Of a DNA stretch of 64,000 nucleotides, positions 31,883 to 44,369 are shown piece after piece. Position 1 is the first letter of the stretch. Every line of letters starts with the position of its first letter. A model generated the notes under the pieces. The model had not been told where the DNA came from. It saw nothing but the letters and a program-made list of their open reading frames with translations, and made no database searches. Source of the stretch: Liriodendron chinense (lineage: Eukaryota; Streptophyta; Magnoliopsida; Magnoliales; Magnoliaceae); the NCBI GenBank assembly GCA_003013855.2, contig PVNU02000424.1, positions 186,001-250,000 on the forward strand, in the 5' to 3' direction. A program made the translations under genes and the position numbers.

Positions 31883-33393
31883 ATACGCTTTTTGCGTGGG
31901 GCCCATCTTCGTCAATTTTTTAAAATCAATATTGTCCATCTTGTTACATATGTGCACGAAATGTGCTAAAGTAAATCTCTGGGAGTTCCAAGTTGGGCTG
32001 AAAAATCAACATCACAGTGGGCCCAAGGAAGTTTTAATGGTAGGCGTCATTCCCACTGTTTCCTTTGTTCCGGCCCATCTAAGAATCAGATCTGCCTCAT
32101 TTTTTACCCATGGCCTAAAATAATCTGGTAAAGCAGATGGTCAACATGGATGGACACATACATCACGGAAGGTCCCACAGGGTGGTCCACTTTGTTGCAT
32201 GCCCCCAGAAAGTATTGGGAAGATTTTAGCCACTAATGTGTTACCCAAGTGGCATTAAATCAGGTGTTACCCTTTCCGATGGGGTCCACCTCCGTGAATG
32301 TTATGACTATCAACACTGTCCATCCCGTTACAAATATCAGTGAATACTATTATCTTAAGACTTGAGGATAACCAGTATCAGGCAGACCACACTATAGAAT
32401 ACAGCGGTGACAGAACAAACACCATTACACATTTTTTAAGGTTGAAAGAAATGGGTACTGAATTTCTATATTCACATCAAATCTGTTGATAGTTTCAACC
32501 ATCTTTGAAAGAAAGACAACAAATAAAGATGAGGTTGCTTTAGAACTTTTGTGGCCCATGTAAATCTTTTATCCGTTATCAACCTTTGTTTCTGGTTTAA
32601 ACAATCTACCATAGATTTGGAGCTCCTTAATTATTTGCATCATGTCCTAAAATGGGTCTGACATGACAAATGTATGGGCTTGATACGGAAAAAAAAAGAT
32701 TCTCTTGGTGGGCTCTACATTAGGTGTTACACCATTGAAAGAAGAGCCTTAGTAACACCTAATCTGTTCTCACTATATGACATGCACGCTTTGGCTGGTG
32801 ACATCTCTATGTGCCCCACCATGAACTATGTTTTTAATCCACAATGTCCATCCAATTATCCCTATCATTTTAGGGCATGATACAAAAATGAGGCAAATCT
32901 AAATCTCACGTGGACCACACCACATCAAAACAATAAAAAAATAAAATGTCCACCATTAAAAACCTCTTAGGGCCTTTATAATATTTATTTGACATTGAAC
33001 CTATTTGATATTTTACTGGAAATCTTGTCATGGTCCAATGAAGCTCGGCACCAATTTTGAGCCAAATCATACCAAGATTATGTCACGTTAGACCACTTCG
33101 CACTACACCCAAACCTAGCCCTAATAGTGTGAACTCGGTTCCGGTGTCGTAAAAGGAACCTATCTAGCCCAAAATTTTACTATCACTCCTGCCATGGTAC
33201 GATAAAGCTCAACACCAATTTCAAGCCAAATCAGATCACGATTAGGTCACAATATGAGACCTCAAACCGCTTCACCTAAATCTTCCTTGAATAATGTACA
33301 CTTGGTTTCTGTGTCGCAAAAGGGATCCAACTGGGTCAAAATTTTACCAGCAAGCCTTTAGTGCTTTGATGATAGGGTTATCAAGGATCTGGG
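31883..33393. repeat. MITE-rich spacer (GTGGACCACACC foldback family)
   Basis: Several arms of the foldback family occur, e.g. GTGGACCACACCACATC near 32911. A candidate unit is bounded by CAGGTGTTACCC (about 32260) and ATTAGGTGTTACACC (about 32720), in inverted orientation with a diverged interior. No gene. Ends are approximate. Confidence 0.5.
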
Positions 33394-34089
33394 TAGCCCT
33401 ATACACGAGTCAAGTTGAGTCGAGCTTGGCCCTGCTTGACTCTCGACTCAAACCCCCTACCCTTTTTTGGTGCTCGATTCGACTTGTCATCGAGCTTAAA
33501 TGTCCTGCTCTGTCAGCAAACCGAGCGAGTTCGAGCTTTCAATTCGAGTTCGAGTATTTGGATTCGACTCGAGTTCAATTCGATTTTTCGAGCTAAGTTC
33601 GAGTTCTAAGTAGCAACCGATCGTCCGATTATATATATATATATACACTAATTTACACTATTAATCCGGCCATGGAAGCGTCCGGCTGGGGTGCCATGGC
33701 CGGACAGAATGGCCAAATACATTGTATTGTATAAATGTGAGTAGAGGTGGGCAATGATTCGATTCGAGTCGAACATGGACCAGATCAGATTGTTTGATTG
33801 CTTGAGTGGGTGTGTTCGAACAATGTTCGAACAAACATTAGAACAAGGTGGCTCTATTCAAACTTGGTTTGGTCTGGCCTAGCCATATTTGAACATGTTT
33901 AAACATATGGATTTCAGACAATTTTTATGAGTTTGAACAAGTTCAAACAATTTCAGGTTTTTTTTACTTCAATTTTTTTTCTACCACTGAATAGTGAATA
34001 CCGATTTGTTTATAAATTACATACCACAAATAAAAAATCACAAGGTTTAAAGTTTTTAACTAACTAAATAAAAAACCATAACATTGATA

Positions 34090-34530
34090 GTTAACATCCT
34101 AACTATTTCCTGTGGTGTGGTCTACTTGAGCCTTCGATCCACTTCATGTTTTTGGATAATGCTATAAATGATCTTTAAAAAATGGACGGATAGCTTGGAT
34201 AAGCAAATATATCATTGTGGGTCCCATAGAGCACTGATGTGACCGTCCGTCTCTAGATAGGTCCTGGTGGGGGTAGACTGACAGTACCCAATCCATGGAC
34301 GTGAGTTGGCGGGTGACGCGAACACCAGCCAACAAGATGGCGTCAAAGCTCTATGGGTCCCACCATGATGTGTTTGTTTTATCCACTCCGTCCATCCATT
34401 TGTACAACTCATTTTGAGGCATTAAACAAAAAATGAGGCAAATACAAAGCTCAAGTGGACCACACCACAAGAAATAGTGAGGAGAGTGATGTCTACCACT
34501 GAAACTTTCCTAGGGCCCACAATCATGTTT
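34090..34530. mobile_element. Foldback MITE nested in the hAT element
   Basis: Left arm TTCCTGTGGTGTGGTCTAC through TGGGTCCCATAGAGC is mirrored by GCTCTATGGGTCCCACC through GTGGACCACACCACAAG, giving a large hairpin around about 34300. Confidence 0.6.
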
Positions 34531-34549
34531 ATTTGTTATCCAACCTTCT

Positions 34550-34552
<3 letters not shown>

Positions 34553-34597
<45 letters not shown>
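34553..34597. repeat. TG microsatellite
   Basis: About 22 TG repeats inside the hAT element. Confidence 0.9.
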
Positions 34598-34599
<2 letters not shown>

Positions 34600-35218
34600 C
34601 GAGTCGAGTCGGTCAATATTGGAGTCGAGTTTGAGTTCGAGTTGAGTTGAATAGACTGTGATTGAAACCAACTCAATTTTTTTTCGAATAGACCCTGTGT
34701 TCAAACAAAGTTCGAATACGAAGACTTTCTCTTCGAACAGAGTTTTACTGAGTCGATCCGAGTAAATCTGAATGATCAAACTCAGTTCGTGTCAAACAAA
34801 GTAGGTTTTTTTTTATTTTTTAAATAGGTATTTATATCAATTATAAAAAATTGAGTTGAGCTGAGTCAAATTAAATAGACTATATTCTGAGTCGAGCAGT
34901 CCTCTACTCAGTGCTCAACTCGAACTACTTTTGAGTTCAAAAATTTCGCTCGACTTGGCCCAAACCCACCATCGAAGCAAGTCAAGTCAAGCTTTTCCAA
35001 GCTGAGTCGAGTGAGTTAATTGAGCTTAATTACTCGACTCATGTATAGGGCTAGATCTGGGTCCCATCTTTTGGACCTATTAAGAAATGAATTATTTTGG
35101 GGTCTAGCGGCCTGTTTTTTATCAGGTCAACATGGGGTCCATATGCATTATTTTGGAGCCGTTAAAATCGAGTCTAGTCAGTTTCAACAGGACGTCTATA
35201 TATATTATAGAGAAATGC

Positions 35219-35576
35219 TGGTATAGAACCAGCTATGCATGTATTCAACCAATTACTATCTGGGGGTCACCCTTATGGTATTTGTATGCCGTATCACCTT
35301 TTCACAATGGGATTACTGCAATCTTCAATGAAAATGAGATGTCCCAAAAAATCAAGTTGGTCCAACCATTAGAGGGGAGTCATATGAACTTGGGAGATTT
35401 TTTGGGTGGTAGTTCATTGCTTTCTATAGGGCGGCCCACTTAAGAGTTGGACCGACATGATTTTTGGGGCATCCCATTTTTATGGCAGGACTAACTTGCT
35501 AGATGGGTTGGACGTTGTATAAATACCATGGTGAGCCTCACACTCAACTAGGTGAACGTATAACTAGTTTGATACC
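35219..35576. mobile_element. Candidate foldback MITE
   Basis: GGTATAGAACCAGCTATGC at 35219 resembles the reverse complement of the sequence ending at 35576 (GGTATCAAACTAGTTATACG). Inner inverted blocks (GATGTCCCAAAAAATCA against TGATTTTTGGGGCATCCC) support a hairpin. A target duplication was not identified. Confidence 0.5.
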
Positions 35577-37728
35577 TTGTCTGAAATGGTTTTGACCATC
35601 GATACACAACCCTTAATCCAATAGTATAGTTTCCTTTTTAACCACTTTTAGATCTCTTTCTCCCTCTTTCTAAACACATAAACAAAGGGAGGTTAAGGGT
35701 CAGGTTTGGGTTGGACCTAGCCTGACCTGACACTTAAGGCCTCACGCCTGAGCTTGGCCCAAGCCTGGCATGGGTCTATCACATCGGGCCCAAACCTGAT
35801 CCTGAAAGACATTGGTTGGATCCATGCCTAACCAATATTCCTATCCGAAAATGATAAAAATCCCTATTCACCACTTCAATGTGCCTAATCTATCTGTTGA
35901 TCAAGTGGGCCACACATGCACAAACAATATATACTTAAAAGAAATGGACCATTAAATGGTGGGCCTCACCTTTGATTGGTCATAAACTAACATAACACAA
36001 TGAAATGCTATTTTAATTGTTAGATTTGTGAATGCCCGATGAATGGTAGGCCCTCTATGAGAATCAAGGGTGGGTATCCCCTTTCAACTGTTGCTGCTGG
36101 TGTAGCCCAACTGTCTAATGAATTGGCCTAATTTTCAGGTCCATAGGTAAGCATGGAAACCATCTGACCATCGGTGTGGATGTCATTGCAGTCCGCAGGA
36201 CCACCAGAATGGATAGAAATGTACCTATAAAATTCCCAGACGCACGCTAACACCCAAGAAGCCATCTTGTCCCGTTCTCGTGAAAAATGCTTTCTTGTCC
36301 AAACGCATTAAACTGCACCAAGGAAAAAGGCAGGTATTTTGAGGACTACTGAAGCGAATTGTAGCCTGCTGATGTGCCATGTTGGATCGGTTTTGAGACC
36401 CACATGAAGAGGTAGGTCTCACACTGGATAGTGCATAAAGAGTCCTATTTTCATGTAAAAATGATCCCAACCATTCCAAAAATGGACCATAATGTATATA
36501 GTTTTCTATCCGTAGATCACATGGTTAGACTCATTTACAAAATCTATAGTTTTCCATGGCCTAATGATCATGGGGCCTAACTCTTGAACGGTTCTGATCA
36601 CCCATACAAATGCCCCAATGGGCGGACTAGAAATTCACTTTAGTAATATGTGGACCACTAAATTGGGCCTCTAATAAACTAATAATGTACATGAGTCATG
36701 TGATGCACTAATCACCATCAAAGTGGTTAAACGTCGTTCTACGTCTCAGATCAGTCTATGTATTGCGATGAATGGACGTCGATTGGCTGACATTCGCCAT
36801 CGTTTACGTCCGACGGCCAGCACATGCGGATTACCCATTAATTTCTATCCTAAAATCATTTTCAGGTGATCTCAGCCACACATCATGGTGAAGCCCTCAG
36901 TTTAACCATCTCATAATCATAGCATGATTCAAAATCCTGTAATTTCTTTAATCTAATTGAAAAACCAATATTTAGTCACGAAAAATGCCGAAGCCATCAG
37001 TTGATTTGAGATCCAGGCCGTTTATCAGGTGGGCCCCTCTTAAGCATGCCCTAAAATGAAAATCGAGCTGGTCCACTCATACGGTGAGGCGGCATATGCA
37101 AGTTGAATATAGACCATCGGCCGATTATTCTAATATCCCATCGTGAGCATCCACGTTGACCCACCTAACGAGTTGACCAGTGATATATGTTTACGATAAG
37201 CTACCTAATGGATGGTCTGGATTCCGCGCACTTGTGCCTTATTGGCACGTACGGCATGCCGCGGACAGATAGAAGCTTCCACTACCATTTCTTGCCTTTG
37301 CCTACGTCGTCACCCGCCGACTCATTTGATTACTAGAAAAAGAGTACATTACCTGCAGGACTTCCCAAATTGTAGCTCGCCAGTTGTCCACTCTAGATGC
37401 TGTCTACCTCTAGTAAATCAGAACCGTTCAAACGGTTGGGATTATTATGATTGGTTCGTGGTGTATATTTCACATTGATAGAATTATTCCGAGTTACCAT
37501 CATTCACTGAAATTGTAGTTGAAATAAAAATTGCCAACTGGTCACATTTCAACAGCTGGGATTGTCCAATGAGGAACGGTTTTGCACTGTGGACCATCTA
37601 TTGTAGGATTTAACCTGTGAACTTGGTCGATTGGACAGAGAGAGTGGACACCATCTGATAGTACCATATTAGGTCGACCTACAATCTCCAAACCCCAATT
37701 GCCAATTCAATTGAGTAGAAGAAAATAA
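35577..37728. other. Spacer with repeat fragments, no gene
   Basis: It contains fragments of hAT-like (35690-35830) and foldback-type sequences and short ORFs without motifs. I found no protein-coding evidence. Confidence 0.4.
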
Positions 37729-38092
37729 CTTTGATACTGAGATATAGCGTCATGGATGATACGCAGGCACTAAGAAATTATATAGAAATTGCATACGTGG
37801 CATACAGCTAATTCAAATTAAACCAACCAAATTATGGGTAGTAGTTTAAACGTATCATGGACCAAAAATTATTTATCTGACTCTAAGATTGGTGGACAGT
37901 TATTGGACGGTTTCGAGAAACAAGTGTCAAAGAATGAGAGACTAGGATTATTCAACAAATCTCATATTGTTTATATGACTTCGAGAAGGTGAATTCCGCA
38001 TTTTGATGGGTTTAATTTGAGTCAATGTACGGTATGTGTTCAATTTCTGAGTGCTTGAGTATTAAGTGTCATAATCCGCCAGAGTATCAAAT
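37729..38092. mobile_element. MITE, TTTGATACTCT family, copy 1
   Basis: The left part (TTGATACTGA, GATGATACGCAGGCACTAAG) is mirrored on the right (CTGAGTGCTTGAGTATTAAG, CCAGAGTATCAAA). Decayed terminal inverted repeats; non-coding. Confidence 0.55.
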
Positions 38093-38219
38093 AACCCCCG
38101 CAGTCCAGGAACCGGTCCAAAGTTCAGACCCTTCCAAAATAAACGCCTACGTACTCATTGACTGAAACCTCCAACTGACACTAATATAGGCCCCGACAAA
38201 CCCATGAACTAAGGGTAGT

Positions 38220-38614
38220 TACTTCACACTCTGGAGATTGCGATGGTTGATACACGGGCACACAGAAAATGTACACGTGGCATTCATTAACTAAATGTAA
38301 ACCACCAGATTATAGGACCTACCATGGATTGGCCACTACCTCAAAATGATATTGGAAGGAACGATCTTAAACTCTGATCAGTGAACACTCTTCTGTTGAA
38401 TTCCTACTGTTGGTTACTCTTCACTACAACCTTTTGTTAAATCTCCACCACCTATCCAGTTAGAAAATTGAAATCAGTCACTGTAACTGTTGGTTTATGA
38501 TCTATCTAAATTAGGACAAACGATTTGGACTCTACAATTTGAGTTACTTTGTGTACCAAGTATACAATTTCTAAGTGCCGGTGTATCAACCATCGTATTC
38601 TACCAGAGTATCAA
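38220..38614. mobile_element. MITE, TTTGATACTCT family, copy 2
   Basis: The left part (CACTCTGGAGATTG, TGATACACGGGCAC) and right part (CTAAGTGCCGGTGTATCAA, CCAGAGTATCAAAG) match copy 1 only 130 bases away. A third right end is at about 62500-62515. Confidence 0.55.
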
Positions 38615-39142
38615 AGTTTTTCAATATGAAGTGAGGTCAATGTTACCAAACAGTTGAAAGCAAAATGGCCCACCTTAAAATAAACCCTCCATAGCCTTTC
38701 AGTGGTCTAAATTCATGCGCGCCTCATGCACACCTTACCTATTCATCAAGGCTAAATTTGCAAGTGATTGCCTAGTCATTTCGTCGTGCACTCGCCATGG
38801 CGAGCGTGTGTGAGATCCGGACCATTCATCAGGTGGGGACTGCCATGACTATGCCCTGGTCAAAACATCAGGGCGGTCCACCTATCTGGTGGGCCACCCA
38901 TCTGGCGGGCCACAGGAGTTGAAGAAAAGGGCTGGAGAGAAGAATGATGACCAAGGGTCCATATTCAGTGGGCCATCATGATATGTGTCCATGGTGGGTC
39001 CTTCCTGATGAATGGCTCTAATCTCCTGCATGTGCATAGGAAATCAAGGTTGACGTATCGTGGCTATATTACATGTATATATTACTGGTCAGCCATCTAA
39101 AAACGTGTAAGAATTTTATTAGTTTTAGTAAACAAAGCGAGA

Positions 39143-39150
39143 ATATATAG
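39143..39150 (+). promoter_or_regulatory. TATA-like box of the small membrane protein gene
   Basis: ATATATAG about 40 bases upstream of the ATG at 39188. That distance would give a very short 5' UTR, so another start site further upstream is possible. Confidence 0.35.
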
Positions 39151-39187
39151 ATAAATGTCGAAGGATTAGAGAACGAGGGAGAAAGCC

Positions 39188-39338
39188 ATGGCCACCTCCC
39201 AACCACATGTATCTTTGCGTGGTATGAGCAGACCAGCAGGTCTGGTGCAAAAGGATCGGCGGTCCCTTCATGTGAGAGCTCAGAGCTCTGCTGACAAAGG
39301 TAACTTAATTTGCTTTTACTTAGCTTTTGATTGGTTTA

Positions 39339-39395
<57 letters not shown>

Positions 39396-39763
39396 TGACC
39401 ATCTGTCTTCATTTTCTCACTGATATTAGGCTACCAACTTTTATCTTCTTAACATAAACCACTGTTCTTAATCATCATATATTTTATGAAACAGGGAAGT
39501 CAATGAACATCGTCGATGCGAACATGAGTGTCCTCAGAGAGAGAATAGACATGGCGAAAATGCACCAGAGGCTACAACGATACTCCAGATGCGGCAATGG
39601 ATGGAATTATCCATCTTATTATGATTCTAATATCAAGAGAAATGTCATATTATCTCAGTCATTAGAGATTGCAAGATTAGTAGTAGGGACTCTTGGGCTT
39701 ACTTTCCTTAGTGGCACTCTCTGCCTTTGCCTTGTTTCCCTTGTGGTTCATTTGGGTCAATGA
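39188..39763 (+). CDS. Small plastid-targeted membrane protein, two exons, 126 aa
   Basis: Exon 1 is 39188-39299 and exon 2 is 39495-39763. The intron (39300-39494) has a GT donor (AAAG/GTAACT) and an AG acceptor (AAACAG/GG). Splicing restores a single frame across a split Gly codon (residue 38), strong evidence for a real gene. The ATG is in a good plant context (GCCATGGCC). Residues 1-35 are Ser/Arg-rich and lack acidic residues until Asp23, like a chloroplast transit peptide. Residues 41-66 look helical and charged (MNIVDANMSVLRERI), GNGWNYPSYYD follows at 71-81, and residues 99-123 form one hydrophobic segment near the C terminus. I recall similar short plant proteins of unknown function but no named family. 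Function unknown. Confidence 0.75.
39338..39391. repeat. TG/AG microsatellite inside the intron
   Basis: A TG run changes into an AG run within the 195-base intron. Its length would vary intron size but not the protein. Confidence 0.9.
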
Positions 39764-41230
39764 ATTTTCATGTGTAATTTGTTTATATTATAGATTACAA
39801 GTTAAGGACCATCTAATTCCGATTGGCCATTGTCCCATGTTATATAAGTCTCGATCGATCGGACTGGATCAGCAATTTTCATTTTATGTGAAAATTTAAC
39901 AGATGGGCCCCACCTATCAGTGATACGGAGAGTTCATTGGTCTATGGATGGATGATGTGTTCAAAATTTCTCAATCTGTTAATCTTAGCCAACTATCCTC
40001 ACTATTCCACAAAGATCATATGGGTAATATTTTCTTTTGGTACATATTTTTTAGGTAGGATCCACTCATGTTTAGCCCCACCATGTGTGCGGTTCGGATT
40101 GACATGATTAGGAGAGGTTGCTTTAGTGAAGGAAATAGACCGTAGATGCATCACAATCATAAAGAAAGATGACAAGGTAGAAAAATTAGAACATCATCGG
40201 GCCATCTATTAAGGCACATGCATGTGTCATGCACCACTAGCACCTCTACAGCCACACTGCCTCACATGCCTACGCCCTCGCACTTAGCCCGAGCCTGTGT
40301 CCGAGACCGAACGCGGTATTCCAGTGTGAAACTAGAACACGCAAGCCATTATACTCCATTTCTTCCACCATAAATAAGTAAGGTATACAACACCCTATTT
40401 ATAAAGAGATAAAAAATCTTTCTCCCATCCGATATGGGACAAAAACAAAGTTTGATTTTTAAAATAATTTTTAACCAAAATATATTTTATTTAAAATATT
40501 TCAACATTTAATACTCAAGTGGACCACAACTAGAAAAGCGGGTCTAGGATGGCAACCATTTAAAGCAGTAAGCCCCCCCCCCCCCCTTCTCTCTCTCTCT
40601 ATAACCAACATCCTTTTTCTTTGTGTAGTTGCACCCTCTCCTTGGCATCCTCTCTTCCTATCTCTCCCCTCCACTCTCCACATGGGTTGCACGTGCCACT
40701 TGAGTAGATCTATGTCCACCGTGCAAGAGAACTCCCTCATCAATCAGGCCCGTTAGTTCTGTTGGCCCAATTGTGGATGGACCATGGTGGAAAAATTCCA
40801 CATATTGGATGACCCACCGGGGTCCACTATATATGGTTATCAAACGAACGGTTGGCATACGTAACCCCACTTGTTCCCTTACATGAAGTAGCAGAACTCT
40901 TGGACAATTTATCTTAATTGTGCAATTTTCGCAAGAGACATCCATAGGGTCGCCGTGTTTGATGAACGGTCAGTAACAGTAACAGTACACAAAGGTGTGC
41001 CCAGGTCTAACTGATGCTTTGCAGACTACAAAATCAAGTAGTCTCGTGGACTACTAAACTGTTTCGCTTGTCCAAAATAGAAGACGTAATCCACCCCGTC
41101 AGGCTTGTGGAAGGGTGGCCCTCCACCTTTTAATAGTTTTTCTAAATTTAGGGTTTGATGCGCACTACTTATAAATTGTAACATAAGGCCAAATTTAGGA
41201 GTCTGGAGGTACATAGACAGCATTGCAGGT
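39764..41230. other. Spacer downstream of the small gene
   Basis: A 14-base C run (40573-40586) followed by CT repeats, and an LTR-like tail near 40380-40440 (CTATTTATAAAGAG, then CCCATCCGATATGGGAC, an inverted repeat common in retroelement LTRs). No gene. Confidence 0.4.
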
Positions 41231-41702
41231 ATGGTGTTGCCTGTGACCCCGGTACCCCTGCCCGGTGATATGTGGGGCCCACAGAGATTTCGGTGACAAG
41301 TCCACTCCGTCCATCTGTTATGAAAGACTACCTACATTAAGATTCTAAAAATCATGAAGATCCAAAATTCATGTGGGCCATACCACGCGAAACAGTGGGG
41401 ATTGAACGTCTGGGGTAACAGAAGTTTTGTTTCAGGATGATATTTGTTCCTACAGTTTATCTGAGTGCTAATAAACCTAAGAACGGTTTGGATGGAATAT
41501 AAACATCATGGACAGCTCTAGAAAGGTTTCAACGGTGGTAGTTTTTGTTCCCACTGTTTCGTTGGTGTGGCCCACCTGAGCTTTTTGATTTGCCTGATTT
41601 TTATAATTCAGTCCTATTGTGGTCATTTAAAACAGACGGACAGAGTGGATTTGACACGGACATCTCTTTGGGCCCACACAGCTCCGGGCACAGGCAATCC
41701 CC
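41231..41702. mobile_element. Foldback MITE, GTGGACCACACC family relative
   Basis: Left end GGTGTTGCCTGTGACCCC and TGTGGGGCCCACAGAGAT are mirrored by the right end (reverse complement GGGGATTGCCTGTGCCCGG and TGTGTGGGCCCAAAGAGAT). Inner CCACTCCGTCCATCTG pairs with CAGACGGACAGAGTGG. A target duplication is not clear. Confidence 0.7.
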
Positions 41703-42285
41703 TTCTGTTTCTCTTTTTGAAAATTAAGAGGAAATAACTAAACGGTTGTGATTTGTCCAAATGTTAGCTAGACTATTAAGATTGCAATTGTATGATCTCG
41801 TTGGTCTTGATGGGAGGTAGGGTGGTGCCACACACCCACAGCCTCTTGGAGTTGGGACGTTGCCGTTATATGCTGTCCTTGTTAGTTTGCATGGATATGC
41901 AAGTTTCGTGTACGCCATGCATGGAAGCGGGGAGAAACTTAAAACGCACTCGCGCGATTGTACTTTCCAATGAAAGTCAGTTTGCGACAAAAGCGGCACA
42001 AAACAGTAATGCCGTCTCATCTGGTAGGTCACGGTTGCGCGGGCATATTTTATTTAAATTGTTAGACGGCTTTTTAACCATTCATTTCTTTTGTTCACAT
42101 GTGGCCCACCTAATCCGCCAACCATCTTAATTTTCGGGCCAGGGTATATAGATAGTGGGGCTTGCTTAATGAACAGCTTAGATCTTCCACACGGGTGCAT
42201 GTTGGTACATATAAGCTGCAAATCATTCGAAAGTGCATCCAAGAAAATTCACTTCCGGAAAATTGAAGAGAACTAACGTCGTTTG

Positions 42286-43181
42286 TAGGCCTGCACACGG
42301 TCGGGTTAGGGTCGGGTTGGGCCCAATCCTGGACCGAACCTAAATATATTTACAGGTCCGGGTTTCGGTCTAGGTTGTGACTAGGTTGAGTTGACCTAGC
42401 ACTAACCCTACCTTACTTGTAAAAGGGTCAACCCTAACGCTACTCTACTCTATATGTTAAACTGGGTTAGGTCGGATTGGGATTAGGACTATGTTTCTAT
42501 GGTGTGGTCCACCTAAGATTTGAGTCAGCTTCATTTTTGGTATCATATCATAAAATGATCTTTCAAAATAGTTGGACGGTGTGGATTTAAGACATAGTCA
42601 AGGGCCACCTACTTTGGTGGATCCCGAATGTTACATAATCTGCTCCTGTGAGTGTGAGGTGAGCGTAGCTTGGGTGAGAGTCGGTGAGACCCGGATCCAG
42701 CCATGTGGGTGAGACCCTAACCATGAGGCTCACCTCGATGTATATATTGTAAATCCATGCTGTCCATCTATGTTTCCAGATTATTATAGGACATAGTCCA
42801 AAAAGGAAGCAGATAAAAGCTTTAGGCAGACCACACCACAAAAATCAGTGGTCATTGAACTCCCACCATTAAAAGATTCTAAAGTCCACCCTAATGTTTA
42901 TTGGTCATTTAACTTATTGATAATGCTATTTAGATATTTCTAAAAGCAATAAACTAGTATAAACGGGCAGTTCGGGTAGGGTGGAATGGGTCGGGTATAC
43001 ACGGGTCGGGGTACGGGTCAGTGTCGGGCGGGTTTGGCATGTACCCTAAACTGTACCTAAATTAAAAACGGTCCAGCCGCATCTACTCGGGACCGGACCG
43101 TTTTCTCAGCCGGATAGGGACGGATCAAGTTTCTATCGGGTCGGGTAGGGTCGGGTTAACAGGGGCAGATGTGCAGCCCTA
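42286..43181. mobile_element. hAT-type non-autonomous element with 8-bp target duplication
   Basis: Exact 8-base duplications GTCGTTTG at 42278-42285 and 43182-43189 flank an 896-base element starting TAGGCCTGCACA and ending TGTGCAGCCCTA. The interior is full of GGGTCGGGT repeats near the ends and contains a nested foldback-type block (about 42498-42920). No transposase. Confidence 0.9.
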
Positions 43182-43189
43182 GTCGTTTG

Positions 43190-44369
43190 GGGATTTTAAC
43201 AGTAAAATTCCTCCCGAAATGTGATTTTACCAAATAGTGCCTCCAACAGTCCAATGCTTTTTCAAATGTAAATTTACACTACTACCCATATTTATATTTT
43301 CTTTACAAAGTGGGGATTGAGAACCATGGGCCCATGTGGTATTTGTCTAAAATCCAACCCGTCAGAAGCAGAAGCAAACCAACGTTATTATTACATGTCA
43401 AAATTATGGAAGATTCAATCATAAAGTGGGCTAAACTGTAAAAATTAATAAGTGGGCTTATTTGATGATTTGATCGCCCGATTATTTGCTCCTATGATCA
43501 CCATGGTGGGTCCATATGTTGTATGGATTAGATGTTTCACACATTTCATGTGGGCCCCACGATTCCCGACTTTCACTTACTTTTAAAAAAAAAAAAAAAT
43601 CAGATTAGGGCATTTTCGTATGTCCACTCCAAAAGCACTTCCCTATAGTTTTAAGCGTAGGAGGCATTATTTAGTAAAACGTCTATTTCAAGTGAAGTCA
43701 TCAGATACAACGGCTGTAGACACAGCCATTTTGTCACATGTTTGGAATATCCCATCCTTTCAAAAGGTGACAACACCACGATGATCACCCTGCTACTAAA
43801 ATCCACCCGATCCACATATAGAGAAGGGCACAACGTTGGATATCAACATCAGCGGACAGCTGATGGCATGAGTTAGCGTGCTGTTGTGGCCCACTCAATC
43901 TGTGGATCGGCCTCGTTTTCCTAGAAAGTAATTTTCATGGTCTGGCTCACCCTTTGCACGGATGGGATATTCCACGCATATGACAAGTTAGCCAAAACAA
44001 AAGGCGGTATGATACAGCCTGATTTGCTTATGATAATCTCACATGGCATGCCCTGTTGAGCCTCCTAATGTTAAAGTCCCTTTATAGGCATTGACGCACC
44101 ATTCTTTAACAACCCAGCTTTTATTGTAGGTAGTTATTTGATATGGTATTAAATTTTGTTGAGAGCAACAAATATGCTTCGGTAATATATTCTCCGGCTG
44201 GGACTAAGAAAATAAATTAGGCTCGAGACTAAGAAATTAAGCCCAGTTGATTTGTGGTTGTTTATGGTGTGAGTATCCCTCCACCCTTGTAAAGTATGTT
44301 CTCGGGTGAGACTTCACCCCACACAGCGGGGAAGAATAAGCTTGCATAAGGCAGCTAATTCACACACCA
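43190..44369. other. Spacer with repeat arms, no gene
   Basis: Isolated arms of foldback repeats (e.g. CATGTGGGCCCCAC near 43548) and an A run at 43587-43599. No coding evidence. Confidence 0.4.

Larger units (their letters stand above)
33394..35053. mobile_element. hAT-type non-autonomous element with 8-bp target duplication
   Basis: Ends TAGCCCTATACACGAGTC and (reverse complement of the right end) TAGCCCTATACATGAGTC form terminal inverted repeats. The flanks GATCTGGG at 33386-33393 and 35054-35061 are an exact 8-base duplication, the hallmark of hAT transposons. The termini are filled with TCGAGTTCGAG-type repeats. No transposase ORF is present. A foldback MITE lies inside (about 34090-34530). 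Confidence 0.9.
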
